Shown one piece after another: positions 8,358 through 16,970 of a stretch of DNA of 64,000 nucleotides (positions are counted from its first letter, which is position 1; each line of letters opens with the position of its first letter). A program made the translations under genes and the position numbers. The notes below the pieces were generated by a model, which did not search any database, was not told where the DNA came from, and saw only the letters and a program-made list of their open reading frames with translations. Source of the DNA: a bacterium (GTDB lineage Bacteria > UBP6 > JAFGXH01). The DNA lies in assembly GCA_027064085.1 (NCBI GenBank), contig JAMOQH010000172.1, forward strand, positions 9,400 through 73,399, read 5' to 3'.

Positions 8358-9464
8358 ATGGCGGAAAGAACTAGTTTACAACAGTTATTGAAAGTTATGG
8401 TTGAAAATGGAGCGAGTGATTTACACATTACTGTAAATTCACCACCCCAATATAGAATTAATGGCTCTCTTGTACCATTAAAGTTACCACCTTTAACACA
8501 TATTGAAACTCAAAGATTGGCTTATTCTATATTAAATGATGCTCAAAAACATAAATTTGAAGAAGAAAAAGAATTAGATTTATCTTTTACGATTAAAGGA
8601 TTAAGTAGATTTAGGGCAAATATATATAATCAAAGGGGAACGATTGCAGCTGCTTTTAGGTTAATTCCAACAACAATTAAATCATTTGAGGAGCTTGGAC
8701 TTCCTGATATTCTTTCTGAGTTAGCTGCAAGGCCAAGAGGATTAGTTCTTGTTACTGGTCCTACAGGTAGTGGTAAATCAACTACTTTAGCCGCCATGAT
8801 AGACAAAATAAATAGAGAAACTTCTTCACATATATTAACTCTTGAAGACCCAATAGAATTTGTTCATTCACATAAAATGTCAATTATAAATCAAAGAGAA
8901 ATCGGTTCTGATACTTTTAGTTATGACAAAGCCTTAAAATATATTTTAAGGCAAGACCCTGATGTTGTTCTTATTGGTGAAATTAGAGATAGAGAAACTA
9001 TTGAAGCTGCATTGGAAATTTCAGAAACAGGTCACTTGTGTCTTGCTACCCTTCATACAAATTCTGCTGTTCAAACAATAACAAGAGTTGTTGATATGTT
9101 TCCTGCAGATAGGCATGACCAAATTCGTTCTCAGTTGTCATTTGTTCTTGAAGGAATAGTAACTCAGTTGTTAATGCCTAAGGAAGATGGGAATGGTAGA
9201 ATTGTTGCAACAGAAGTATTAATTCCAAATACTGGAATTAGGCATCAAATTAGAGAAAATAAAATGTCTCAAGTTTATAGTTCTATGCAGACAGGTCAAA
9301 ATATTTCAGGAATGATAACTTTAAATCAAACTTTATATAATTTATATAAAAATAAACTTGTTAGCCTAGATGAAATATTAAATAAAAGTCCAGAGCCATT
9401 AGAATTAAAACAAATGTTGTCTAAGAAAATGGGAATTGCTTTTGATGAACTTAAGACAAATTAA
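8358..9464 (+). CDS. pilT: Twitching motility / pilus retraction ATPase PilT
   Basis: ATPase that depolymerises pili and drives retraction. 368 residues, the usual PilT length. Visible: Walker A G-P-T-G-S-G-K-S near residue 134, Asp box with L-T-L-E-D-P-I-E, Walker B D-P-D-V-V-L-I-G-E-I-R-D, His box T-G-H-L-C-L-A-T-L-H-T-N, and a G-I-R-x-x-I-R-E segment that corresponds to the PilT-specific A-I-R-N-L-I-R-E motif. No tetracysteine, in contrast to the gene before it. AAGGAGATATA precedes the ATG. Its end overlaps the start of the next gene by 20 bases. Confidence 0.94.
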   Translation: MAERTSLQQLLKVMVENGASDLHITVNSPPQYRINGSLVPLKLPPLTHIETQRLAYSILNDAQKHKFEEEKELDLSFTIKGLSRFRANIYNQRGTIAAAFRLIPTTIKSFEELGLPDILSELAARPRGLVLVTGPTGSGKSTTLAAMIDKINRETSSHILTLEDPIEFVHSHKMSIINQREIGSDTFSYDKALKYILRQDPDVVLIGEIRDRETIEAALEISETGHLCLATLHTNSAVQTITRVVDMFPADRHDQIRSQLSFVLEGIVTQLLMPKEDGNGRIVATEVLIPNTGIRHQIRENKMSQVYSSMQTGQNISGMITLNQTLYNLYKNKLVSLDEILNKSPEPLELKQMLSKKMGIAFDELKTN

Positions 9465-11025
9465 TAATTTTTTTTCTCTTGAAAAATTAACAATTCAAAC
9501 ATTTTTAAGAATAATTTTTATAATTATAATCTTTATCTTTGATTTTATTTCAACAGAAACTAAAGATAATAATCTTATAGCTATAAAAATTTCTTTTATA
9601 TTGTTTACTATTACTGTATCTATTTTATTTGTATTACTTATTAGATATCATGAACGAAAAATCTTTTTATTATATTTACAAGTTTTTATAGATTTGATTT
9701 TAACAACAGGAATAATATTTTTAATTCAAAAAACAAATTTTTTAATTACATTTTTATATCTATTAAGTATTACAAATGCCTCTATTGTTTTATTTAGGGC
9801 AGGGGCTTTTATTGCAGCAATATCTTCTACTATTTTGACTGTTACTGTTTATTACATAATGATGAGTTTAGAAATATTAACTATAGATTATAGCTTTTTA
9901 TTAAAAAATTCTATTTATAACATTATAACCTACTTTTCCTATGCAACAATTATTTCTATTTTAACAGAATCTTTAGCCAAAAAAGATGAATTAATATATA
10001 GAAGAGAAATAGAGTTAAATATTGAGAAGCAAATTAAAAATACTGTTATAGATAAAATGTATAGTGGTATTATTGTACTTGATAGAGACTATAATGTTAT
10101 TTTCATAAATGTTAAAGGATTAGAAGTTTTAAATATCTCTGAATATAAAGATTTAAAAATTAATGATTTGTTTAGTGATTTGATAAATTTTGAAATAAAT
10201 CAAAAACGAGAAATAAATTATAAGGATAGAATATTAGGAATAACAATAACTGATTTAATTGATGAAGAAAGCGATATAAAGGGAGTTTTGATTATTTTTA
10301 AAGATATCACTGAAGAGCTAAAATTAAAAGAAATAATCAGAAATCAAGAAAAGTTAGTTTATCTAGGTAAAATATCTGCTTCAATTGCTCATGAAATCAG
10401 AAATCCTCTTGCATCAATATCTGCATCTTTGCAAATAATTCCAAGATTTATAGATAAAAATCCTGATAAAATTAAAAAATTAACAAATATTGGTTTAAAA
10501 GAAATTAATAGATTGGACCTACTTATAGCTGATTTTTTAGATTATGCAAAAATTGATAAATTAAATATTGAAAAATTAGATTTACTATTGGTCTTAAATG
10601 AAATAAGTGAGTTATATGAATTTAAAAATGGTGAAGATTTAATAATTAAGCTTAATGATTTAGAAGAGATTCTAATTAATGGAGATAAAAATAAATTAAA
10701 ACAAGTTTTTATAAACTTAATCAAAAATGGGTTTGAAGCAATTGAAAATGAAAACAAGCAAATAATAATAGAATTATTAGAAAGTCGAAGTGAGTATATA
10801 ATTATTATAAAAGATAATGGAGTTGGTATTGAAAAAGAAATAATAAAAAATATATTTGAACCATTTTTTACAACTAAAAAAACAGGTACTGGTTTAGGCC
10901 TATCGTTGGTTAATAAATTTATTTCTTTACATCATGGTAGAATTAATATAAATTCTAAATTGGGTGAAGGCTCTGAGTTTATAATTAATCTTCCCAAAAT
11001 AAATATGGAGGAATATGATGAATAA
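9445..11025 (+). CDS. pilS: PilS-like membrane sensor histidine kinase
   Basis: Sensor kinase of a two-component pair with the following sigma-54 activator. N-terminal half (residues 1-180) holds about six transmembrane helices as in PilS, then a PAS-like region, a HisKA domain with phospho-acceptor His in S-I-A-H-E-I-R-N-P-L, and a HATPase domain with N box (N-L-I-K-N-G-F-E-A), G1 (D-N-G-V-G-I) and G2 (G-T-G-L-G-L). ATG 9445, inside the end of pilT, is chosen over TTG 9436; no strong ribosome site is visible, consistent with coupling to pilT. Assignment to PilS rests on topology and on the pilB-pilT-pilR context; NtrB-type kinases are the main alternative. Confidence 0.8.
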   Translation: MNLRQINNFFSLEKLTIQTFLRIIFIIIIFIFDFISTETKDNNLIAIKISFILFTITVSILFVLLIRYHERKIFLLYLQVFIDLILTTGIIFLIQKTNFLITFLYLLSITNASIVLFRAGAFIAAISSTILTVTVYYIMMSLEILTIDYSFLLKNSIYNIITYFSYATIISILTESLAKKDELIYRREIELNIEKQIKNTVIDKMYSGIIVLDRDYNVIFINVKGLEVLNISEYKDLKINDLFSDLINFEINQKREINYKDRILGITITDLIDEESDIKGVLIIFKDITEELKLKEIIRNQEKLVYLGKISASIAHEIRNPLASISASLQIIPRFIDKNPDKIKKLTNIGLKEINRLDLLIADFLDYAKIDKLNIEKLDLLLVLNEISELYEFKNGEDLIIKLNDLEEILINGDKNKLKQVFINLIKNGFEAIENENKQIIIELLESRSEYIIIIKDNGVGIEKEIIKNIFEPFFTTKKTGTGLGLSLVNKFISLHHGRININSKLGEGSEFIINLPKINMEEYDE

Positions 11026-12406
11026 GAATCTCTTGATTATTGATGATGAAGAATCAATTCTTGATACCTTTTCTATATTTTTTGAATCTTTTGACTATAA
11101 TGTTTATACCGCAGACAGCTATGATAAAGCAATAAATATCATTAAAACCAATGAGTTACAAGTAATTATTACGGATTTAAGGCTGGGAAATAAAAAATCA
11201 GGATTAGATATATTATCTTTTACTAAAAAGTTTAATGATAGTATACAAGTTATTCTAATTACGGCTTATGCATCTAAAGAGACGGCTTATGAAGCAACAA
11301 AACAAGGAATATACGATTATATCATTAAACCAGTTAATTTAGATACATTAAATATAATAACCGAGAGAGCTATAAGGAAAAATTTATTATTAAATAATAT
11401 AAAAGAAACTGAAATAGATGAGAGTAATGAGGTTGATTACATTATAGGTGTTTCTAATAAAATAAAAGAAATAATAAAAATGTCTAAAAAAGTAGCTAAA
11501 TCTAATGTAAGTGTATTAATTACAGGAGAAAGTGGTACGGGAAAAGAATTAATAGCAAAGTTAATTCATGAATTTAGTGATAGAAGTGATAAATCTTTTT
11601 TACCATTAAACTGTTCCGCATTGCCCGAAAACTTAATTGAATCAGAGTTATTTGGTTATGATAAAGGTGCTTTTACTGGTGCAAATAAAAATAAAGATGG
11701 AATATTTATTGCTGCAAATAATGGAACTGTATTTCTTGATGAGATAGGAGAGTTGCCATTACAAGTACAGCCTAAATTATTAAGAGTTTTACAGAATCAG
11801 TATGTAAAAAAAGTTGGCTCTAATTTTGAAACTAAAGTTAATGTTAGAATTATTTCTGCAACAAATAGAGAATTAAGAAAAGAGATAGATGAGAACAAAT
11901 TTAGAGCGGATTTGTTTTATAGGTTAAATGTAATTAATATTGCTCTTCCTCCACTTAGAGAAAGAAAAGAAGATATTATTCCTTTAACTGATTTCTTCAT
12001 AAAAAAATTTACAAATAAATTTGGAGTAAACATAAAGGGAATTACTACAGAATTAAGGAAATATTTACTTAATTATAATTGGCCTGGAAATATTAGAGAA
12101 TTGGAAAATCTTATTGAAAAATTAATTACTCTTGAAACAAATGAGTATTTAACTACTAAGTATATAGGAAATGAGAATATTAATGATTTTGAAGATATTA
12201 AAAGTGATATAACTACACAAATAAATAATGATGAGATTATTTTTCCTATAGAGTTAGATAAAATTGTAGAAAACTTAGAGAAGAAATATATAAAATTAGC
12301 ATTAGAGGAAACTAATGGAAAAAAACAAGAGGCTGCAAAGTTATTAGGAATTACTTTTAGATCTTTTAGGTATAGAATTTCTAAATATAATATAGAAAAG
12401 GAATAA
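11018..12406 (+). CDS. pilR: PilR-like sigma-54 dependent response regulator
   Basis: Transcription activator for RNA polymerase with sigma-54. Order: receiver domain with phospho-Asp near residue 53 (I-I-T-D-L-R), AAA+ domain with Walker A G-E-S-G-T-G-K-E near residue 170, the sigma-54 contact loop G-A-F-T-G-A, Walker B-type F-L-D-E-I-G-E-L, and a Fis-type helix-turn-helix at the C terminus (K-Q-E-A-A-K-L-L-G-I-T). ATG 11018 has the better spacing (six bases) from GGAGG at 11007-11011 than ATG 11015. It overlaps the kinase gene. The sigma-54 type promoter in front of the pilin gene at 45917 is its likely target. Confidence 0.85.
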   Translation: MNKNLLIIDDEESILDTFSIFFESFDYNVYTADSYDKAINIIKTNELQVIITDLRLGNKKSGLDILSFTKKFNDSIQVILITAYASKETAYEATKQGIYDYIIKPVNLDTLNIITERAIRKNLLLNNIKETEIDESNEVDYIIGVSNKIKEIIKMSKKVAKSNVSVLITGESGTGKELIAKLIHEFSDRSDKSFLPLNCSALPENLIESELFGYDKGAFTGANKNKDGIFIAANNGTVFLDEIGELPLQVQPKLLRVLQNQYVKKVGSNFETKVNVRIISATNRELRKEIDENKFRADLFYRLNVINIALPPLRERKEDIIPLTDFFIKKFTNKFGVNIKGITTELRKYLLNYNWPGNIRELENLIEKLITLETNEYLTTKYIGNENINDFEDIKSDITTQINNDEIIFPIELDKIVENLEKKYIKLALEETNGKKQEAAKLLGITFRSFRYRISKYNIEKE

Positions 12407-12409
12407 ATC

Positions 12410-12703
12410 ATGAAAATAGAAAAAGAAGCATTGTTTGCTAGTTCAGTTGGAATTGAAATTGCTCTTTCAATTGGATTAGGTATGTTTTTAGGTTGGTGGT
12501 TGGATAAAAAATTTGATACTGAGCCATGGCTTTTTATATTATTTTTGTTTGCAGGGCTTGGTTCTGCAATAAAGGCAGTTATTAGAATTATGAAAATGGT
12601 TGATATGCAAGATGAAACTAAAGAAGAGCTAACTAAACTTACTGATAATTCATTTCAATTAAACAAAAGTGATTTTAAAGAAGATGATAATATTCCTGAT
12701 TAA
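12410..12703 (+). CDS. AtpI/AtpZ-like small membrane protein
   Basis: 97 residues with two transmembrane helices (about 13-35 and 44-62), the first containing G-x-x-x-G-W-W-L-D-x-x-x-x-T-x-P-W, the signature of the AtpZ/AtpI family (PF09527-type) that usually sits at the head of F-type ATP synthase operons and helps c-ring assembly or Mg2+/Ca2+ transport. Here it follows the pilR-like gene by three bases and no atp genes come after it, so it is separated from its usual partners. The acidic C-terminal tail (residues 65-97) is soluble. Confidence 0.72.
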   Translation: MKIEKEALFASSVGIEIALSIGLGMFLGWWLDKKFDTEPWLFILFLFAGLGSAIKAVIRIMKMVDMQDETKEELTKLTDNSFQLNKSDFKEDDNIPD

Positions 12704-12725
12704 GATAGATAGTTATTTATATTTT

Positions 12726-12760
12726 CTCCACCCATAAAATGGGCGAGTTAATTTTGATTT
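12726..12760 (+). terminator. Possible terminator after the pil operon
   Basis: CCCAT (12731-12735) and ATGGG (12739-12743) pair around an AAA loop. Flanking CTC/GAG can extend the stem with small bulges, and a T-rich stretch follows. It is the only G/C-bearing hairpin in the gap between the AtpI-like gene and the next operon. The stem is short. Confidence 0.45.
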
Positions 12761-12824
12761 AAATAAGATTTATTAACTTAATATTATTTTAGAATACATA
12801 AAAGTTTATATATTTTTTAATATA

Positions 12825-12853
12825 TTGACAATTTGCAATAATTATTTTAAAAT
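12825..12853 (+). promoter_or_regulatory. Sigma-70 promoter of the HD-tatA-csrA-fliW operon
   Basis: TTGACA at 12825-12830, exactly 17 bases, then TAAAAT at 12848-12853. A transcription start near 12860 would give a leader of about 20 bases before the TTG at 12880, which favours that start over the upstream TTG at 12865. Confidence 0.75.
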
Positions 12854-12879
12854 AGTTTGGTATTTTGGGACCTTTAATT

Positions 12880-14415
12880 TTGGAATATAAACAAAAAAAG
12901 GATATTAAATTTAATATAATCATATCAATTCTTTTTGGAATGATTATTTCTTTTATTAATATCTCAGACAATATTATATATAAACTAACTGATTTTAAGG
13001 TGGGAGATGTTTCTCCAATAAATTTATTAACACCTCCATTTTCAGGCTTAAAATCTTCTTTTTCTGCAAAAGCAACCAGAAATGAATTGTTTTGGCTTAA
13101 AGAGGGAGAAATAATAACTAAACATCATATAGATTCGTTAAAAATATTTTTTAAAGAGCCTATTCTTGAGTTTGTTGTATATACTTTTCTTATATCAATA
13201 ATACTAATTTTCTTTTTAAGTTTTGTAAATATGTTAACAAAAAATAAAAAATTAATATTATTGTTTATTATTTTATCGATTTCAGTTTTTACAAAATTTA
13301 CAACAACATATTCATCTATATCAATATATAGCTTTCCGTTTATTGGAATGTTAGGTTTAATGATGGTTTTCTTTGAGAAAAATTTTGTTAGAGCTTTAAA
13401 TATTACTTTAGCATTTATTATTTCTATCATTTATAGTTTTAATCCTATTATACTGTTTTCTTTTGTCGTTTCGGGAGGATTTTCATTATTTTTATATAAA
13501 AAAGATGAAAAGGAACTTGATTATGTTTTTCCTTTCATTCTTGGTAGTTTTTTATTGGTTTTAATTGTATCAATTTTTGATTTCTTTTTTTATATACCTA
13601 TTTACACAGATTTAATCAATATTTCTTGGAGTTTAATTGCTCTGCCTGTATTATATATAACAATACAATTATTAAAGGTTTATAGTCCTTTTTTTAAAAA
13701 ATATGATATTTTAAACTATTTAGATTTAGAACATCCCCTTTTAAAAATAATTAGAGAAAAGGCTTCTGGTACATGGCAACATAGTTTAGCTATGGCTAAC
13801 ATGGCAGAAACTGTTGCAAATGAAATTGGTGCTAATGGAATGCTCTGTAGAGCTGGAGCATATTTTCATGATATTGGTAAAACAAAACATCCTGAATATT
13901 TTATTGAAAATCAAGATGGGGAAAATCCTCATAACGCACTGTCTCCAACAGAATCAGCAAGAATGATTAAATTACATGTTACTGATGGCATGAAAATGGC
14001 AGAAGAATATATGCTTCCGGAATATATCTCTCAATTTATTGATAAGCATCATGGGACAACTATTTTGGAGTATTTCTATGAAAAGGCTGCATCTGTAGAA
14101 GGTGATACTATTGATATTGAAGATTTTAGATATCCTGGAAGAAAACCAGACAGTAAAGAAACTGCAATTTTAATGATTGTTGATGCTGTTGAAGCTGCGT
14201 CAAGAACTTTAATTGAACCAACTCAACAGGATATTGAAACACTTATTACAAGGATAGTATTTAGTAAATTATTATTCAATCAATTAAATCAATCAGGTTT
14301 AACACTTACAGAACTGAGAAAAATTATTGTAACTTTAATCAACACATTAAAAAGTAATTCACACACTAGAGTAAAATATCCTTGGCAAACTAAAAATATA
14401 AAAAAGGAGAATTGA
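12880..14415 (+). CDS. Membrane HD-domain phosphohydrolase, PgpH-like c-di-AMP phosphodiesterase
   Basis: Probable membrane phosphodiesterase of the 7TM-HD family (PgpH of Listeria), which hydrolyses c-di-AMP. N-terminal TM, then a cluster of six or seven helices (residues 95-270), then a cytoplasmic HD domain with W-Q-H-S, H-D-I-G-K, a second K-H-H-G-T and a distal Asp in V-D-A-V-E-A-A-S-R-T. Homologues have a large extracellular domain between the first helix and the membrane block; here it is cut to about 60 residues, giving 511 residues against the usual 700 or so. TTG at 12880 is preferred because a GGGA-like site lies upstream and the promoter leaves too short a leader for TTG 12865. 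The stop overlaps the tatA-like start. Confidence 0.78.
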   Translation: MEYKQKKDIKFNIIISILFGMIISFINISDNIIYKLTDFKVGDVSPINLLTPPFSGLKSSFSAKATRNELFWLKEGEIITKHHIDSLKIFFKEPILEFVVYTFLISIILIFFLSFVNMLTKNKKLILLFIILSISVFTKFTTTYSSISIYSFPFIGMLGLMMVFFEKNFVRALNITLAFIISIIYSFNPIILFSFVVSGGFSLFLYKKDEKELDYVFPFILGSFLLVLIVSIFDFFFYIPIYTDLINISWSLIALPVLYITIQLLKVYSPFFKKYDILNYLDLEHPLLKIIREKASGTWQHSLAMANMAETVANEIGANGMLCRAGAYFHDIGKTKHPEYFIENQDGENPHNALSPTESARMIKLHVTDGMKMAEEYMLPEYISQFIDKHHGTTILEYFYEKAASVEGDTIDIEDFRYPGRKPDSKETAILMIVDAVEAASRTLIEPTQQDIETLITRIVFSKLLFNQLNQSGLTLTELRKIIVTLINTLKSNSHTRVKYPWQTKNIKKEN

Positions 14416-14714
14416 TGTTTGGTATTGGGGGTGGAGAATTAATAATTATATTACTTATTGCATTTATTTTTATTGGGCCAGATAAATTTCCTAGTTTAGC
14501 TAAATCCTTTGGTAAAGGCTTAAAGAGCTTTAAAGATACTAGTTCTGAAATAAAAAAGACAATATATGAGGAAATGAAAGATACTGATCTAGACAAAATA
14601 AATGTTGTTACAGATTTACAAGATGAAATTAAAAAGGCGAAAGAAGGCTTAAATCCAATAAATAAAGATCTTAATAAAACAATAGAAGATGTGTTTAATG
14701 ATAAGAAATCTTAG
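14415..14714 (+). CDS. TatA/TatB-family twin-arginine translocase protein
   Basis: 99 residues. An N-terminal helix (residues 5-20) is followed by the F-I-G-P-D-K-F-P-x-L-A-K-S-F-G-K-G-L-K-S-F-K amphipathic stretch that defines the TatA/B/E family, then a charged tail. The G-P-x-K-x-P hinge occurs in both TatA and TatB, and the length fits either; the K-G-L-K-x-F-K part leans to TatA. AAGGAG precedes ATG 14415, which shares its A with the stop of the upstream gene. No tatC is in the window. Confidence 0.8.
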   Translation: MFGIGGGELIIILLIAFIFIGPDKFPSLAKSFGKGLKSFKDTSSEIKKTIYEEMKDTDLDKINVVTDLQDEIKKAKEGLNPINKDLNKTIEDVFNDKKS

Positions 14715-14723
14715 AGGTAAAAT

Positions 14724-16022
14724 ATGAAAATAACACCTGTATCTAATTCTGTACAATTATTAAAATTATTGATAGTTTTGTTTTTTCTACCCGTTGTTTC
14801 TTTTTCTTATGAGAAAATGATTCATATTCATGTAAATAATTTAAATTCTTTTTATAAAAATATGAATAATAATAAAGTTTTTAATAAAGTTAATAAATCA
14901 AAAAATTGGAGTACTTTTAAGTATAGTAAGCTGTATGTTAGATTATTTGATGATATAAAAAAAATAGATTCAGATAATAAAATATTGAATTTTAAAAATA
15001 TTGAAAAATTACCAAATGGATCAATGGATTTTTATTTAATTAACATTGAGAAGGAAAATTTTATAGCTAAAATAAAGTTAGAAAAATCACAAGTTGCAAC
15101 ATTAATAAATATTGACTTTGATAAACTTGAATCTACAATGTTTTTAGGAAAGAAAATCTATAAGTATCAAAAAATTCAATTAGTGTTAGATAATGATTAT
15201 TTATATTTAAGTAATAATTTAAAGTATTTAAAAGCGTTTTTTGAAAATAAAAATAATTCTAATACAGATATTACCTTAAAGAATAAATATAAGAATTTTA
15301 TTTATATAAATTTAAAAAAAATAAAAGGGACTCCTTATTTAAATAATTATTGGTTTACGAATTTAAAAGATTTTTCTAACTTTGAATCAATAATTGTTCA
15401 ATTTAATTTAACTCAAACACTTTTTGAGGAAAATGGAATAATAAGTTTAAAAAATGAAGAAAATAATATGAAAAAATTAAAAATAATAGATAAAAAATTT
15501 AAAATTACACTATTTGATAGTAGAGGGAAATTTAGAATTTCTCCGTTTCTTAAAAATAAAAATATCAATATATATTCAGTTGTAAGTAATGATTTTAAAT
15601 CAAAAGTTTATCTTGCAAAATATATAGGCAAAAAATCATTTAAAGATTTTCTAAAAACAATATCTCCATCTGCGAAAATAATTAAAAATGAATTACTTGA
15701 ATATCATTATGGTCTTATGAATAGAAAAGTTGTTTATATAAAAATAATAGATAAAAATTTATTGTTTTCCAATAATATAAAATTGTTAAGCGATATAAAA
15801 TTAAAAGAGAATAACAACTTATATCAGAAGATTGAAATATCCGATTTTAAAAATATATCAGAAGAATTATTGAAAATATCTAAACTAGATAAGAATAATT
15901 ATTCTTATAATAGCTTTTTAAAGAGCTATTTATTAAATTATATGAATATAAAATATTTTAAATATGATTCTAGTTTTAAAGATAACAATAAATTAGAATT
16001 TAATACAAAAATAATATTTTAG
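14724..16022 (+). CDS. Exported protein of unknown function
   Basis: 432 residues. A hydrophobic segment at residues 12-28 ending in S-F-S looks like a signal peptide, so the protein is probably periplasmic or outer-membrane associated. The rest is very rich in Lys, Asn, Ile and Phe with no cysteine motifs. The general pattern (N-S-F-Y-K-x-M near the N terminus, then alternating short strands) distantly recalls DUF3352-like exported proteins, but I do not recognise a family with confidence. It sits between the tatA-like gene and csrA in one operon, with AGAGG upstream of the ATG. Confidence 0.7.
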   Translation: MKITPVSNSVQLLKLLIVLFFLPVVSFSYEKMIHIHVNNLNSFYKNMNNNKVFNKVNKSKNWSTFKYSKLYVRLFDDIKKIDSDNKILNFKNIEKLPNGSMDFYLINIEKENFIAKIKLEKSQVATLINIDFDKLESTMFLGKKIYKYQKIQLVLDNDYLYLSNNLKYLKAFFENKNNSNTDITLKNKYKNFIYINLKKIKGTPYLNNYWFTNLKDFSNFESIIVQFNLTQTLFEENGIISLKNEENNMKKLKIIDKKFKITLFDSRGKFRISPFLKNKNINIYSVVSNDFKSKVYLAKYIGKKSFKDFLKTISPSAKIIKNELLEYHYGLMNRKVVYIKIIDKNLLFSNNIKLLSDIKLKENNNLYQKIEISDFKNISEELLKISKLDKNNYSYNSFLKSYLLNYMNIKYFKYDSSFKDNNKLEFNTKIIF

Positions 16023-16062
16023 TTTTATTAACCATTGACGATAATATGGGTAGGAGGACCTT

Positions 16063-16296
16063 ATGCTTACATTAAGCCGAAAACCAGGAGAGTCCATCCG
16101 TATCGGCAATGATATATTAATTATTGTTCAAGAGGTTAGAGGAAAGGTTGTTAAAATTAGTATTGAAGCTCCAGAAGATATGACTATATATCGAGAGGAG
16201 CTATACAAGAGAATTGTTGCAGCAAATCTAGAATCAACCTCTTTATCAGATCTTGCCGACTTAGAAAAGGAATTAAAAGATTTACCTGATTTTTAG
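16063..16296 (+). CDS. csrA: Carbon storage regulator CsrA
   Basis: RNA-binding post-transcriptional regulator that blocks ribosome sites at GGA motifs. 77 residues. The canonical fold is clear: M-L-T-L-S-R-K-P-G-E-S-I-R-I-G-N-D-I at the N terminus, V-R-G-K-V-V-K-I-S-I-E-A-P, and the I-Y-R-E-E-L RNA-binding helix. A very strong GGAGGACC site precedes the ATG and itself contains GGA motifs, so autoregulation by CsrA is plausible. Followed nine bases later by fliW, its protein antagonist. Confidence 0.95.
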   Translation: MLTLSRKPGESIRIGNDILIIVQEVRGKVVKISIEAPEDMTIYREELYKRIVAANLESTSLSDLADLEKELKDLPDF

Positions 16297-16304
16297 GAGG
16301 TGTT

Positions 16305-16811
16305 ATGAGGGTATCAACGGTAAGATTTGGAGAAATAGAAATTAAAGATTCTGATTTAATTCATTTTCCTGGAGCTATATTAGGGTTTCCAGCATCTAAA
16401 TCATATTTCATTATTGAGGCAGAGGATAGTGCTTTTTTTGCATGGTTACAATCTGTTCAAGAACCTGAATTATGTTTTGTTGTGACAGACCCTTTTATTT
16501 TTAAAAAGGATTATAGTGTTAATTTAACAAATAAGGAAATAGAATCATTATCAATAAAAGAAGCAAATGAAATTAATATTTTATCCATTGTTTCCATAAA
16601 TTCTAGAAGTAATGGGCAAATAAATATAAACCTAATGGCTCCACTAGTTGTAAATGCCACAACAAGAGTTGGTTATCAGTTAATTAAAGAAGAATATACT
16701 CATCATCTAAGGTATAATATCAAGCCTATTTTAAGAAAGATGGCAGAGATTGAAGAAATGGATAGAAAAGCATTTGATAAAGCAGATGTTCAAAAGCAGG
16801 CTGTTAGTTAA
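16305..16811 (+). CDS. fliW: Flagellar assembly factor FliW
   Basis: CsrA antagonist; in flagellated bacteria it also binds flagellin, so that free flagellin releases FliW to sequester CsrA. 168 residues, slightly longer than the usual 130-150. Visible signatures: F-P-G-x-I-L-G-F-P near residue 25, W-L-Q-S-V-Q-E-P-E-L-x-F-V-V-x-D-P-F near residue 50, and P-L-V-V-N near residue 118. An AGGAGGTG site precedes the ATG. Directly after csrA, the standard arrangement, but no flagellar structural gene is in the window. Confidence 0.93.
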   Translation: MRVSTVRFGEIEIKDSDLIHFPGAILGFPASKSYFIIEAEDSAFFAWLQSVQEPELCFVVTDPFIFKKDYSVNLTNKEIESLSIKEANEINILSIVSINSRSNGQININLMAPLVVNATTRVGYQLIKEEYTHHLRYNIKPILRKMAEIEEMDRKAFDKADVQKQAVS

Positions 16812-16915
16812 TTTATTTACTAGTTACACTATTCTTTATCTTACTTTGCTTAATAATGTTTAATTGTCTATAGTTAAAGAAATGCCGTGAATTACATAAA
16901 AAATCATTAGAAAAC

Positions 16916-16944
16916 TTGACAAAAACTATGAAGTCTTTTAATAT
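16916..16944 (+). promoter_or_regulatory. Sigma-70 promoter of the giant lipoprotein gene
   Basis: TTGACA at 16916-16921, 17 bases, then TAATAT at 16939-16944; the ATG is 26 bases further on. A clean consensus -35 after the fliW stop shows that this gene starts its own transcript. Confidence 0.72.
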
Positions 16945-16970
16945 TATAAATTAAATGTTTGGGAGTATAC

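Noticed and set aside
12073-12411. Minus-strand open frame of 112 codons inside the PilR-like gene
   Set aside because: Overlaps the AAA+ and Fis domains of a clearly real gene; no independent evidence.
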